The translations under genes were made by a program, and so were the position numbers. From Marinobacter antarcticus (GTDB lineage: Bacteria > Pseudomonadota > Gammaproteobacteria > Pseudomonadales > Oleiphilaceae): 64,000 nucleotides of DNA. The stretch is from NCBI RefSeq assembly GCF_900142385.1, contig NZ_FRAQ01000004.1, positions 1 to 64,000 on the forward strand. The letters are read 5' to 3'. Each line of letters begins with the position of its first letter. Within the stretch, counting starts at the first letter, position 1. Shown here in pieces: positions 8,691-16,946 of this stretch. The notes beneath the pieces are model-generated. The model was not told the DNA's origin, did no database searches, and saw nothing but the letters and a program-made list of their open reading frames with translations.

Positions 8691-9730
8691 AACAGGAACT
8701 GACGATTCAGCTTATCGACACCCACGCCGGAGGCGATGTCAGCCGCATTGTGACCGGCGGCATCGATCCGCTGCCTGGAGACAGTGTGCGGGCACAAATG
8801 GAGTATCTGCGTGACGACGCCGACGGGCTGAGAAAATTGTTGCTGGAGGAGCCTTACGGTATCCCCGAGATGTCCGTGGATTTGCTGGTTCCTTCATCCG
8901 ATCCCCGTGCGGCTGCCGGTTACATCATCATGGAAGTGATGGGGTACCCGATTTATTCGGGCTCCAACACCATCTGCACAGCGACTGCAGTGCTCGAAGC
9001 CGGAATAGTGCCGAAACAGGAAGGCAGGCAGAGCTTCCTGCTGGAGTCTCCGGCGGGTCTGGTGCGCATCGACGCACTGGTTGAAAGCGGGGTGGTTGAA
9101 GCGATTACCTGCGAAGGCCTTCCAAGCTACATACATACCCACCGGGCCAGTATCGAGGTGCCGTCACTCGGCACTGTTACTTACAGCGTAGCCTACAGCG
9201 GCGGGTTCTACGCACTCGTGGATGCGGAAGCTCTGGGGTTTGACCTGACACTGGATGAAGAACGAAAGCTCGCGTGTGCTGCCCACGCCATTGTCGAGGC
9301 GATTCAGGCGGAGCGGGGATTTTCTCACTATACCTTGGGTGATGTGGGGCCTCTGCCGTTTCTGCACTTTATGGGGCCGGTACACCAAGTGGCCGGGGGC
9401 TATTATCGCTCCCGCTCGGCGACCTATGTGCACCCCGGCGTCATCTGCCGGAGCACGACGGGTACAGGTACCTCGGCGCGGCTGGCACTGATGCATTATG
9501 AGGGGCTGATTCGCCCCGGAGACAGGCTCGAAACCGTGTCGCTTCGGGAGACCGGCTTTATCGGTGAGTTTTCTGGTATAGAGCAGGAAGGTGATTACCA
9601 GGTTGTGAAAAACAACATAACCGGGAAAGGCTACGTCATTGCTCGTTCGGATATTGTGGTCAATTGCGACGATTCATTGGTGGATTGTGATGGGCTTCAT
9701 CATATTCTCAGCAGTCGCGAGTCCTGCTGA
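8687..9730 (+). CDS. Proline racemase superfamily protein with Ser/Thr in place of the catalytic Cys pair
   Basis: 347 residues, the usual length of the proline racemase / 4-hydroxyproline epimerase / trans-3-hydroxyproline dehydratase superfamily. The N terminus IDTHAGGDVSRIVTGG is the family start. The first active-site motif, normally MCGHG, reads YSGSN (Ser91). The second, normally DRSPCGTGT, reads CRSTTGTGT (Thr258). Known classes use Cys/Cys, Ser/Cys or Cys/Thr, so racemisation by the two-Cys mechanism is not expected. The start overlaps the MDR gene stop and has GGAGAG at 8675-8680. Dehydratase-like or lost catalysis are both possible; the substrate is not assignable. Confidence 0.85.
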   Translation: MKQELTIQLIDTHAGGDVSRIVTGGIDPLPGDSVRAQMEYLRDDADGLRKLLLEEPYGIPEMSVDLLVPSSDPRAAAGYIIMEVMGYPIYSGSNTICTATAVLEAGIVPKQEGRQSFLLESPAGLVRIDALVESGVVEAITCEGLPSYIHTHRASIEVPSLGTVTYSVAYSGGFYALVDAEALGFDLTLDEERKLACAAHAIVEAIQAERGFSHYTLGDVGPLPFLHFMGPVHQVAGGYYRSRSATYVHPGVICRSTTGTGTSARLALMHYEGLIRPGDRLETVSLRETGFIGEFSGIEQEGDYQVVKNNITGKGYVIARSDIVVNCDDSLVDCDGLHHILSSRESC

Positions 9731-9753
9731 TTGTTAACGACGTTCGCCTAAAG

Positions 9754-9769
9754 TTTACCTTTACGTAAA
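9754..9769. promoter_or_regulatory. LiuR-type operator within a probable promoter
   Basis: TTTACCTTTACGTAAA differs at two positions from the perfect palindrome at 37187. A promoter can be read with -35 TTTACC (9754-9759), an 18-base spacer and -10 TATGAT (9778-9783). The site thus overlaps the -35 box and spacer, as expected for MerR-family control. It precedes the acyl-CoA synthetase gene by 59 bases. Confidence 0.6.
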
Positions 9770-9828
9770 GTGAAGGCTATGATAAATCTTCATCATGCAT
9801 TTAATGATAAAAATAGCAGGAGTTGATT

Positions 9829-11478
9829 ATGAGCCTTCCCGAATACGCTGACGTCTACAGCAACTTCGATCCCGCCGCTCTGGAAGCGGACATCCTGGAT
9901 GGAAGTCTGGAGAATGGGCTGAACGTCTGCCACGAGATTTGTGACAAGTGGGCGACCGATCCAAAGAAAGTCGCGCTTTATTACGAAAAAGATGGCGGCG
10001 GCGACGGCGTGCTCACCTTTGCTGAGCTAAAAGAACAGTCTGCCCGTTTTGCGAACTATCTGGCTTCGCAGGGTATTGGCAAAGGCGATCGGGTTGCCGG
10101 CCTGCTGCCAAGAGGCCCGGAACTGCTTATTGTTATCGCAGGTACGCTGCGCGCTGGCGCAGTTTATCAGCCGCTGTTTACGGCTTTCGGCTCCGGTGCT
10201 ATCGAATATCGCCTTGAGCGTGCGGGAACAAAGCTGGTAGTGACGGACCCGACAAACTACCCCAAGCTCACCGACGTGAAGGATTGTTCGCCAGTACTGT
10301 GTATTGATGCAGAAAAAGCGGGTGCCGGTATTCCGGATTTCCGAAGTGTTCTTGACGCACAGAAGCCTGACTTTGAACCAGTGATGATCAAGGGTACTGA
10401 TCCATTCCTGCAGATGTTCACCTCTGGTACCGTGGGCAAGTCAAAGGGCGTTGCCGTGCCGGCCCGTGCGCTGATGGCTTTCTATGTGTACATGAAGTAC
10501 GCCATTGATCTGCGCGATGACGATACATTCTGGAACGTCGCAGATCCGGGCTGGGCATACGGTCTTTATTATGCAGTGGTTGGACCACTGCTGATGGGGC
10601 ATGCTACCCACTTCAATCCGGGCGCGTTTACCCCGGAATCCACCTACGACATGATCCGCAAGTACAAGATCACCAACCTCGCCGCTGCGCCTACGGCTTA
10701 CCGCCTGCTTAAAGCCAATGATCACGTACTTCCAGAGGGCGAGAACCTTGGCCTGCGTGTGGCCAGCAGTGCAGGTGAGCCCTTGAATCCCGAAGTGGTT
10801 AACTGGATCAAAAATCGGCATTACTGCCCGGTTATGGATCACTACGGCCAGACTGAAACCGGTATGACCTGCTGCAACTTCCACGCCCTTGCGCATCCGG
10901 TGCGCCCAGGCTCAATGGGCTACTCTTCTCCGGGCCACAAAGTGGTTGCCCTGAACGAGAAAAACGAAGAAGTGGGCGAGGGAGAGGTCGGGCAGATTGC
11001 TGTGGATGTGAAAGCCTCTCCGCTGTTCCACTTTGACGGCTACACTTGGGGCGAAAAAGACCCCTTCGTAAAAGGCTACTACCTCACCGGTGATATGGCG
11101 ATCTGCCACGGTGATGGCAGCTTCTCATTCAGTGGGCGTGATGACGATATCATTAGTACGGCCGGTTACCGGGTAGGCCCCGCGGATGTTGAAAGCACAC
11201 TGCTGGAGCACGCTGCTGTTGCAGAGTCCGGGGTAGTTGCCAAGCCGGATGAGAAGCGTGGTTCGATCATCAAGGCCTACGTTGTCATTAAAGGGGATCA
11301 GCAGCCTGCGGATGATCAGGTCCTGCGGGATGAGCTGCAGGAGCTGGTTCGTCGGCGCCTGTCTACGCATGCATTCCCCCGTGAAATTGAATTTGTGGAT
11401 GAGCTTCCTAAAACGCCCAGCGGTAAGATTCAGCGCTTTGTGTTGCGTAACCGGGCCCAGGAAGAGCCCAATTCATGA
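9829..11478 (+). CDS. AMP-forming acyl-CoA synthetase (acetyl/short- or branched-chain acyl type)
   Basis: 549 residues of the ANL superfamily. The phosphate-binding loop reads TSGTVGKSKGV (~residue 203). The A5-type motif is YGQTETGMTCC and the A8 region is GYYLTGDMA followed by GRDDDIISTAGYRVGP. The catalytic lysine lies in PKTPSGKIQRF near the C terminus. The overall sequence is closest to acetyl-CoA synthetase-like and medium-chain ACSM-like ligases, so it probably activates a short or branched acid to its CoA ester. ATG 9829 is preceded by AGGAG at a good distance. The gene has a LiuR-type operator upstream and overlaps the thioesterase gene by ATGA, tying it to the importer and Liu regulon. 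Substrate is inferred. Confidence 0.88.
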   Translation: MSLPEYADVYSNFDPAALEADILDGSLENGLNVCHEICDKWATDPKKVALYYEKDGGGDGVLTFAELKEQSARFANYLASQGIGKGDRVAGLLPRGPELLIVIAGTLRAGAVYQPLFTAFGSGAIEYRLERAGTKLVVTDPTNYPKLTDVKDCSPVLCIDAEKAGAGIPDFRSVLDAQKPDFEPVMIKGTDPFLQMFTSGTVGKSKGVAVPARALMAFYVYMKYAIDLRDDDTFWNVADPGWAYGLYYAVVGPLLMGHATHFNPGAFTPESTYDMIRKYKITNLAAAPTAYRLLKANDHVLPEGENLGLRVASSAGEPLNPEVVNWIKNRHYCPVMDHYGQTETGMTCCNFHALAHPVRPGSMGYSSPGHKVVALNEKNEEVGEGEVGQIAVDVKASPLFHFDGYTWGEKDPFVKGYYLTGDMAICHGDGSFSFSGRDDDIISTAGYRVGPADVESTLLEHAAVAESGVVAKPDEKRGSIIKAYVVIKGDQQPADDQVLRDELQELVRRRLSTHAFPREIEFVDELPKTPSGKIQRFVLRNRAQEEPNS

Positions 11479-11900
11479 AGATTACGTTTGAGGAGTTGGA
11501 CATATTTCTTCAGGAACAGTTTCCTCAGGGGGCCGCTTACGGCAGCCTGAGGAAACTCGGTGATGGCTGGGCAGAGATGAGCCTGGATGTCGACGACGGT
11601 CACCTCAGGCCGGGTGGAACGGTATCTGGCCCGGTGATGATGGGGCTGGCGGATGTAACCCTTTACGCAGCGTTGCTGAGTAGAATCGGGCTGGTACCTC
11701 TGGCCGTAACCACAAACCTGAATATCAACTTTTTACGTAAGCCTGCAGCACATGCGCCAATCTGGGCGAGAGCGACTATGCTTAAAGTGGGGCGCACGAT
11801 GGGGGTGGGGGAAGTTTTTGTCTATTCCGAAGGTTCGGAAGATCCTGTCGCCCATTCAACGATGACCTATTCGATTCCACCGAAAAAACATGAGAATTAG
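11475..11900 (+). CDS. PaaI-type hot-dog acyl-CoA thioesterase
   Basis: 141 residues with the hot-dog thioesterase core: HLRPGGTVSGPVMMGLADVTLYAAL holds the conserved helix with the catalytic Asp region, followed by TNLNINFLRKP and the AHSTMTYSIP strand near the end. Such enzymes release free acid and CoA and can keep CoA from being trapped. The start overlaps the stop of the synthetase gene (ATGA), so an activating and a hydrolysing enzyme are made together. The stop codon lies inside the left arm of the operator/hairpin at 11897-11928. Confidence 0.85.
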   Translation: MKITFEELDIFLQEQFPQGAAYGSLRKLGDGWAEMSLDVDDGHLRPGGTVSGPVMMGLADVTLYAALLSRIGLVPLAVTTNLNINFLRKPAAHAPIWARATMLKVGRTMGVGEVFVYSEGSEDPVAHSTMTYSIPPKKHEN

Positions 11901-11931
11901 ATTGACGTCTACGTAAACGTCAATCTAATCT
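11897..11931. promoter_or_regulatory. LiuR-like operator inside a 12-bp inverted repeat, promoter of the ABC importer
   Basis: TTAGATTGACGT (11897-11908) and ACGTCAATCTAA (11917-11928) are perfect inverse complements with an 8-base centre. The inner part, 11908-11923 (TCTACGTAAACGTCAA), differs at two positions from the liuR operator. A promoter fits with -35 TTGACG (11902-11907), an 18-base spacer and -10 TAATCT (11926-11931), so the site would sit in the spacer as in MerR-type control. It could also act as a hairpin ending the thioesterase transcript, but no T-run follows. Confidence 0.6.
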
Positions 11932-11952
11932 GTACACAAGTACAAATGTACA
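11932..11952 (+). repeat. Three GTACA repeats at exact 8-base spacing
   Basis: GTACA occurs at 11932-11936, 11940-11944 and 11948-11952, each separated by three A/C/T bases. The block lies between the putative -10 box and the ATG of the importer ATPase, in the expected 5' leader. It may be a protein-binding array or an RNA element; no known family was recognised. Confidence 0.5.
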
Positions 11953-11977
11953 ACAATAACAAAAGGTAGATTGGCTC

Positions 11978-12781
11978 ATGAGTGACCAGTACGTGCTGGA
12001 GACCCGAAACCTTGTTAAAGAGTTCAAGGGCTTTGTTGCGGTCGACGACGTGAATCTGAAGATTCAGAAAGGCCATATTCACGCTCTGATCGGCCCTAAC
12101 GGTGCGGGCAAGACGACTGTGTTTAACCTGCTCACCAAGTTCCTCATTCCCACACGCGGAAAGATCCTCTTCAAAGGCGATGACATTACGTCCATGAAGT
12201 CAGCGGCGATTGCTCGCAAGGGCGTGGTGCGTTCCTTTCAGATTTCTGCGGTGTTCCCCCACATGACCGCTCTGGAGAACATCCGGGTGGCACTGCAAGG
12301 CTTTGAAGGCTCCTCGTTCAGTTTCTGGAAGTCCGGAAGTTCTCTGAACAAGCTGAACGGGCGTTGCATGGAATTGCTCGATTCTGTTGGTCTTGCCGAA
12401 TACGCCAACACAACAACCGTTGAGCTGGCCTATGGCCGAAAGCGGGCCCTTGAGTTGGCTACGACCCTGGCCATGGAGCCGGAACTTCTGTTGCTGGATG
12501 AGCCTACCCAGGGTATGGGCGCAGAAGATGTGGACCGGGTTGTGGAGCTGGTCCGCAAGGCGGCGCAAGGTCGGACAGTACTCATGGTTGAGCATAACCT
12601 GAGTGTCGTGAGCAAACTGTGTGATCGAATCACAGTACTGGCGCAGGGCGCGGTGCTCACCGAGGGTGACTATGAAACGGTGTCTGCCGACCCGCGTGTC
12701 CGTGAAGTTTATATGGGTACCGCTTCCAGCGGAGAGCGCGGTTCGACCTCCGAGGAAAGCGAAACGGAGGCCGCCCGATGA
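11978..12781 (+). CDS. livG: Branched-chain amino acid-type ABC transporter ATP-binding protein (LivG family)
   Basis: 267 residues. Walker A is GPNGAGKTT (~39-47), the signature region is ELAYGRKRALELATTLA, and Walker B reads ELLLLDEPTQGMG. The helical insert after PHMTALENIRVALQ is typical of LivG. It powers import together with LivF, LivH, LivM and the binding protein encoded just downstream. The RBS AAAAGG lies 12 bases before the ATG. The gene ends in an ATGA overlap with livF. Because the cluster also contains an acyl-CoA synthetase and LiuR-type sites, the substrate may be a branched-chain or other carboxylic acid rather than an amino acid. The gene symbol marks the family, not a proven substrate. 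Confidence 0.9.
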   Translation: MSDQYVLETRNLVKEFKGFVAVDDVNLKIQKGHIHALIGPNGAGKTTVFNLLTKFLIPTRGKILFKGDDITSMKSAAIARKGVVRSFQISAVFPHMTALENIRVALQGFEGSSFSFWKSGSSLNKLNGRCMELLDSVGLAEYANTTTVELAYGRKRALELATTLAMEPELLLLDEPTQGMGAEDVDRVVELVRKAAQGRTVLMVEHNLSVVSKLCDRITVLAQGAVLTEGDYETVSADPRVREVYMGTASSGERGSTSEESETEAAR

Positions 12782-13500
12782 GTCATAGCTCAGACAAACA
12801 GTATGAACAGCTGCGTATTTCCGGCCTGCATGCCTTTTACGGTGAGTCCCATGTTCTGCACGGCATCGACATGGTGGTTCATCGGGGCGAGCTGGTCACG
12901 TTGCTGGGGCGTAACGGGGCCGGTCGCAGTACCACGCTGAAATCGATCATGAACATGGTAGGGCGCCGTACTGGCTCGATCATGATCAATGGTGAAGAAA
13001 CCATGGCCTGCGCGCCACATCATATTGCCAGGTTGGGTGTCGGGTATTGCCCCGAGCATCGGGGAATTTTTTCCGCACTCAGCGTCCAGGAAAACCTCAC
13101 GCTTCCGCCAGTAGTGCGAAGTGGCGGAATGAGCCTGGAAGAAATCTACTCCATGTTCCCCAACCTCTACGAACGCAGGTTCAGCCAGGGCACTAAGCTT
13201 TCGGGCGGCGAACAGCAAATGCTGGCTGTGGCCCGTATCCTTCGCACCGGCGCCAACATGCTGTTGTTGGACGAAATTACCGAGGGCCTCGCCCCGGTCA
13301 TCGTCGAGATGCTGGGGCATGTGCTGATGAAACTGAAGGAGAAAGGGCTGACCATCGTCCTTGTAGAGCAGAATTTCCACTTCGCTGCGCCTCTGGCCGA
13401 CCGACATTATGTCGTCGAACACGGGCAGATAGTGGAAGAGGTCAGCGCCGATGAGCTGAGTACCAAACAGTCGGTGCTGGATCGCTATTTGGGCGTTTGA
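12778..13500 (+). CDS. livF: Branched-chain amino acid-type ABC transporter ATP-binding protein (LivF family)
   Basis: 240 residues. The family blocks ISGLHAFYGESHVLHGID, VGYCPEHRGIFSALSVQENL, the signature KLSGGEQQMLAVARIL and Walker B MLLLDEITEGLAP are all present. The Walker A loop reads GRNGAGRSTT: the lysine that contacts ATP phosphates is replaced by arginine (residue 50), while the partner LivG keeps lysine. Walker B is followed by an I instead of P (DEIT). ATP hydrolysis at one of the two sites may therefore be altered. The gene overlaps livG by four bases and is followed by 80 bases before the binding-protein gene. Confidence 0.9.
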   Translation: MSHSSDKQYEQLRISGLHAFYGESHVLHGIDMVVHRGELVTLLGRNGAGRSTTLKSIMNMVGRRTGSIMINGEETMACAPHHIARLGVGYCPEHRGIFSALSVQENLTLPPVVRSGGMSLEEIYSMFPNLYERRFSQGTKLSGGEQQMLAVARILRTGANMLLLDEITEGLAPVIVEMLGHVLMKLKEKGLTIVLVEQNFHFAAPLADRHYVVEHGQIVEEVSADELSTKQSVLDRYLGV

Positions 13501-13580
13501 TCCCGGATAGGAAAGAGCGAAAAGTAAAACAATAGCAACAATAAACCCGAACCAACGCAAACAGTAGCGGAGATATAATA

Positions 13581-14795
13581 ATGACAATGATGAAAAAGCT
13601 TCTGACTTCAGCCGTTGCCTCAGCCATGATGGCCAGTGGTGCCCAGGCTGCGATTTCAAACGATACCGTCAAAATCGGCTATCTGGCGGACATGTCTGGT
13701 ACCTATCGTGATCTTGCGGGCCCAAATGGTCTGACAGCACTGGAAATGGCGGTTGCCGACTTTGGCGGCAAGGTCAATGGTGCCAAAATCGAGATTGTGA
13801 GTGCTGATGACCGAAACAGCCCGGACGTTGCATCCAGCACCGTTCGTCGCTGGGTTGAAAACGAGAACGTCGACCTGGTAGCGGGGCTTGTGGCCTCGTC
13901 TGTCTCCATCGCCGTCAGTGACATCCTCGAAGAGAACGACAAGCTGGGCATCATTTCCGGTTCCGCTGCTTCGAGCATCACCAACGAGCACTGTACCCCG
14001 AACCACATTCACTACGTGTACGATACCTACCCGCTGGCCAACGGCACCGCAAGTGCTGTCGTCAAAGAGGGTGGCAAGACCTGGTATATCCTGACTGCAG
14101 ATTATGCGTTTGGCCACTCCCTGGAAGCTGACGTAACCCGTGTGGTGGAAGCCAATGGCGGGGAAATCATCGGAAAGTTGCGTCATCCGTTCCCGACGCC
14201 TGATTTCTCGTCCTTTATTCTTCAGGCCCAGGCTTCGGGTGCTGACGTGGTTGCTCTGGCGAACGCCGGCGCAGATACCACCAACGCCATCAACACGGCC
14301 AGCGAGTTTGGTGTGACCCAGTCCGGTCAGACCCTCGCCGCGTTGTTGTTGTTCCTGACGGATGTTCACGCACTGGGTACTGAAGCGGCCCAGGGTATCC
14401 AGCTGACAACAGGCTGGTACTGGGATATGAATGATGAGACCCGTGCCTGGTCGGACCGTTTCATGGAAGAGACCGGTGTACGTCCAACCATGGTTCATGC
14501 CGGCATCTACTCCAGCGCCATGCAATACCTGAAAGCGGTTGACGCTACCGGTTCAGACGATGCCCAGACTGTGCGCAAGCAAATGATGGATACTCCGATC
14601 AACGACATGTTTGCCAAGAACGGTAAGATCCGTGTCGATGGCCGGATGGTGCATGATATGTTCCTGGCGGAAGTGAAGACCCCGGACGAGTCCACGGGTG
14701 AGTGGGATCTGTACAAGATTCTTCGCACTATCCCGGCAGACGAAGCCTACCGTCCGCTTTCCGAGAGCAAATGCCCGCTGGTAACTGGCAAGTAA
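13581..14795 (+). CDS. ABC transporter periplasmic substrate-binding protein (LivJ/type I family)
   Basis: 404 residues. The signal peptide MTMMKKLLTSAVASAMMASG ends with AQA at about residue 23. The mature protein starts with the family motif VKIGYLADMSGTYRDLAGPNG and contains the two-lobed periplasmic binding fold of the LivJ/AmiC type (VDLVAGLVASSVSIAVSDI; DYAFGHSLEADV). GGAG lies shortly before the ATG at 13581; ATG 13587 is an alternative. The likely ligand is a small amide or carboxylate. It is long for LivJ (about 345-370) and closer to PedA- or urea/short-chain-acid-type binding proteins, so leucine binding should not be assumed. Confidence 0.88.
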   Translation: MTMMKKLLTSAVASAMMASGAQAAISNDTVKIGYLADMSGTYRDLAGPNGLTALEMAVADFGGKVNGAKIEIVSADDRNSPDVASSTVRRWVENENVDLVAGLVASSVSIAVSDILEENDKLGIISGSAASSITNEHCTPNHIHYVYDTYPLANGTASAVVKEGGKTWYILTADYAFGHSLEADVTRVVEANGGEIIGKLRHPFPTPDFSSFILQAQASGADVVALANAGADTTNAINTASEFGVTQSGQTLAALLLFLTDVHALGTEAAQGIQLTTGWYWDMNDETRAWSDRFMEETGVRPTMVHAGIYSSAMQYLKAVDATGSDDAQTVRKQMMDTPINDMFAKNGKIRVDGRMVHDMFLAEVKTPDESTGEWDLYKILRTIPADEAYRPLSESKCPLVTGK

Positions 14796-14811
14796 GAGCG
14801 TAACCCTTCGG

Positions 14812-14838
14812 GCTCCCGCACCTGACGGGTGTGGGAGC
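14812..14838 (+). terminator. Intercistronic stem-loop between binding-protein and permease genes
   Basis: GCTCCCGCACC (14812-14822) pairs with GGTGTGGGAGC (14828-14838), 11 pairs with one G-U, loop TGACG. No T-run follows, so it is more likely a 3' stabiliser or partial terminator that keeps binding-protein mRNA in excess over permease mRNA, a common arrangement in ABC importers. Confidence 0.6.
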
Positions 14839-14899
14839 TCCGGAGAACCCCAACGATGATTCCTGGTATCACGTTTGCGCTGCTTTTGGAGTAAGCAAC

Positions 14900-15787
14900 A
14901 TGTCCATGATTTTTGGTGTCCCCCTTGCTGTCCTTGCTGGTCAGCTTTTGATCGGGGTCATTAACGGCGCCTTCTATGCGCTGTTGAGTCTCGGGTTAGC
15001 CGTTATTTTTGGTCTGCTCAAGATTATTAACTTTGCCCATGGGGCAATGTACATGCTCGGCGCCATGGCTACCGTCATTCTGTTCGACGCTCTGGGCGTC
15101 AGCTATTGGGTCGCTCTTTTCGTGGCACCGCTGCTTGTCGGCGCTGTCGGCGTGCTGATCGAGTACTTCTTGCTCAGGCGCATTGCAGGCCAGGACCATA
15201 TTTACAGCCTTCTGCTGACCTTCGGTGCTGCCCTGCTGATTCAGGGTGTACTGACAAACATCTACGGGGTATCGGGGCTCCGTTATTCCATGCCGGACCT
15301 GTTCAAGGGTGGGATGAATCTCGGATTCATGTTTCTGCCGTATTACCGGGCCTGGGTTATAGTGATTGCACTGCTAGTATGTTTTGGCACCTGGTTCATG
15401 ATCGAAAAGACAAAGCTTGGTGCTTACTTGCGAGCAGGAACAGAAGATTCTCAGCTGATGCAGGGCTTCGGCATTAACGTGCCTTTGCTGATCAGCCTCA
15501 CTTATGGATTTGGCATTATGCTCGCCGCTTTTGCCGGCGTTTTGGCGGCGCCAATCTATTCCGTAACGCCCGTGATGGGCTCGCACATTCTGATAACGGT
15601 GTTCGCGGTGGTGGTTATCGGTGGCATGGGTTCCATTGGTGGCGCGATCATTACCGGTATCCTGATGGGCATAATTGAAGGGCTTACCAAAACGTTCTAC
15701 CCGCCTGCGTCATCCGCGGTGATCTTCCTGGTCATGGTGGTAGTTTTGATGTTCCGGCCTGCGGGTCTGTTTGGTAAGGAGACATAA
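14900..15787 (+). CDS. livH: Branched-chain amino acid-type ABC transporter permease (LivH family)
   Basis: 295 residues, about eight membrane helices. Family motifs are QLLIGVINGAFYALLSLGLA at the N terminus, IINFAHGAMYMLGA, and the C-terminal VVIGGMGSIGGAIITGILMG coupling loop region. I use the ATG at 14900, which has GGAG at 14888-14891; the frame is open further upstream through the intercistronic hairpin but lacks a better start. The permease pairs with LivM three bases downstream. Confidence 0.9.
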   Translation: MSMIFGVPLAVLAGQLLIGVINGAFYALLSLGLAVIFGLLKIINFAHGAMYMLGAMATVILFDALGVSYWVALFVAPLLVGAVGVLIEYFLLRRIAGQDHIYSLLLTFGAALLIQGVLTNIYGVSGLRYSMPDLFKGGMNLGFMFLPYYRAWVIVIALLVCFGTWFMIEKTKLGAYLRAGTEDSQLMQGFGINVPLLISLTYGFGIMLAAFAGVLAAPIYSVTPVMGSHILITVFAVVVIGGMGSIGGAIITGILMGIIEGLTKTFYPPASSAVIFLVMVVVLMFRPAGLFGKET

Positions 15788-15789
15788 CC

Positions 15790-16785
15790 ATGAACCAGCC
15801 CTTTGATCAGGCCGACATCCATAAAGCCATCCTGGAGCAGCAGAAGGCGGAAGACCGAAAGAAAATGATACTTAACGGTGTCCTGCTCCTGCTCCTGCTG
15901 GCGGCGCCGTTTGTCATGTATCCGGTCTTCCTGATGAAGATACTTTGCTTCGCACTTTTTGCTGTCGCATTCAACCTCCTGTTCGGTTTTACCGGGTTAC
16001 TGTCCTTTGGTCACGCCGCCTTCCTGGCAACCGGCGGATACACCACCGGCTATCTGCTCAGCAATTACTCCGGCCTGCCTACGGAAGTCGGGATCCTCGC
16101 GGGAACGGCGCTGGCCACAGTGTTGGGACTTGGTTTTGCCCTGTTGTCGATTCGTCGTCAGGGCATCTACTTCGCGATGGTAACCCTGGCGCTGGCGCAG
16201 CTTGTTTTCTTCTTCTTTGTCCAGTCGTCATTCACGGGCGGGGAAGACGGTATGCACGGAATTCCCAGAGGAAACCTGTTCGGGCTAATCAATCTGGAAG
16301 ACAACCTGAATATGTACTACTTCGTGCTGGCTGTGTTTATCGCATGTTACTTGCTGGTGCAGCGCATCGTCAGTAGTCCCTATGGCCAAGTGCTCAAATC
16401 CATCAAGCAGAACGAGCCCCGGGCGGTCTCTCTCGGTTACAACGTGGATCGCTACAAGATTCTGGCCTTCGTGATTTCCGCTGCGCTGGCGGGTCTGGCC
16501 GGATCCATGAAGTCGGTGGTATTCCAGCTGGCTTCCCTCAACGATGCGCACTGGCACATGTCCGGTGAAGTTATCCTGATGACCCTGGTGGGTGGTATGG
16601 GCACCTTGCTCGGCCCGGTGGTCGGCGCTACCTTTGTGGTCAACCTCGAGTACCAGCTTTCACAGGGCCCACTCCGGGACTGGGTAGACCCGATCCTGGG
16701 TGGCATCTTCGTGCTTACGGTGCTGGCGTTCCGCAGCGGTATTGTGGGGGAGATTCAGAAGTTCATGAAAAAGAATATGGGGTAG
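15790..16785 (+). CDS. livM: Branched-chain amino acid-type ABC transporter permease (LivM family)
   Basis: 331 residues. A charged cytosolic N-terminal stretch of ~25 residues precedes the helices. Family motifs are FALFAVAFNLLFGFTGLLSF, GHAAFLATGGYTTGYLL and MTLVGGMGTLLGPVVGA near the C terminus. AAGGAG precedes the ATG at 15790. It is the last gene of the importer operon, which closes with an intrinsic terminator 28 bases downstream. Confidence 0.9.
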   Translation: MNQPFDQADIHKAILEQQKAEDRKKMILNGVLLLLLLAAPFVMYPVFLMKILCFALFAVAFNLLFGFTGLLSFGHAAFLATGGYTTGYLLSNYSGLPTEVGILAGTALATVLGLGFALLSIRRQGIYFAMVTLALAQLVFFFFVQSSFTGGEDGMHGIPRGNLFGLINLEDNLNMYYFVLAVFIACYLLVQRIVSSPYGQVLKSIKQNEPRAVSLGYNVDRYKILAFVISAALAGLAGSMKSVVFQLASLNDAHWHMSGEVILMTLVGGMGTLLGPVVGATFVVNLEYQLSQGPLRDWVDPILGGIFVLTVLAFRSGIVGEIQKFMKKNMG

Positions 16786-16810
16786 TGTCGGAGCCACGGA
16801 TAGAGAAAGC

Positions 16811-16842
16811 AAAGGGTCACTTTTCGGAGTGGCCCTTTTTTA
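16811..16842 (+). terminator. Intrinsic terminator of the ABC importer operon
   Basis: GGGTCACT (16814-16821) pairs with AGTGGCCC (16828-16835) with one G-U pair, followed by six T's. It lies 28 bases after the livM stop. Confidence 0.85.
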
Positions 16843-16855
16843 TTGCTCCAACTAG

Positions 16856-16884
16856 TTCACTCAAAAGGTAAGCATGCTTATAAT
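16856..16884 (+). promoter_or_regulatory. Sigma-70-type promoter of the emrAB-like pair
   Basis: -35 TTCACT (16856-16861), 17-base spacer, and a perfect -10 TATAAT (16879-16884). The spacer contains the palindrome AAGCATGCTT that runs into the -10 box and could be a repressor site. The first possible ATG of the efflux adaptor follows 33 bases later. Confidence 0.55.
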
Positions 16885-16946
16885 GCTGCGGCTCACAAAG
16901 AGCTGGTGGCTGCTTCATGCTTCACATTTCGAGGAACCGGGACACT

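Noticed and set aside
13656..14525. Open frame of 289 codons on the minus strand
   Set aside because: It overlaps the binding-protein gene with signal peptide and family motifs on the opposite strand.
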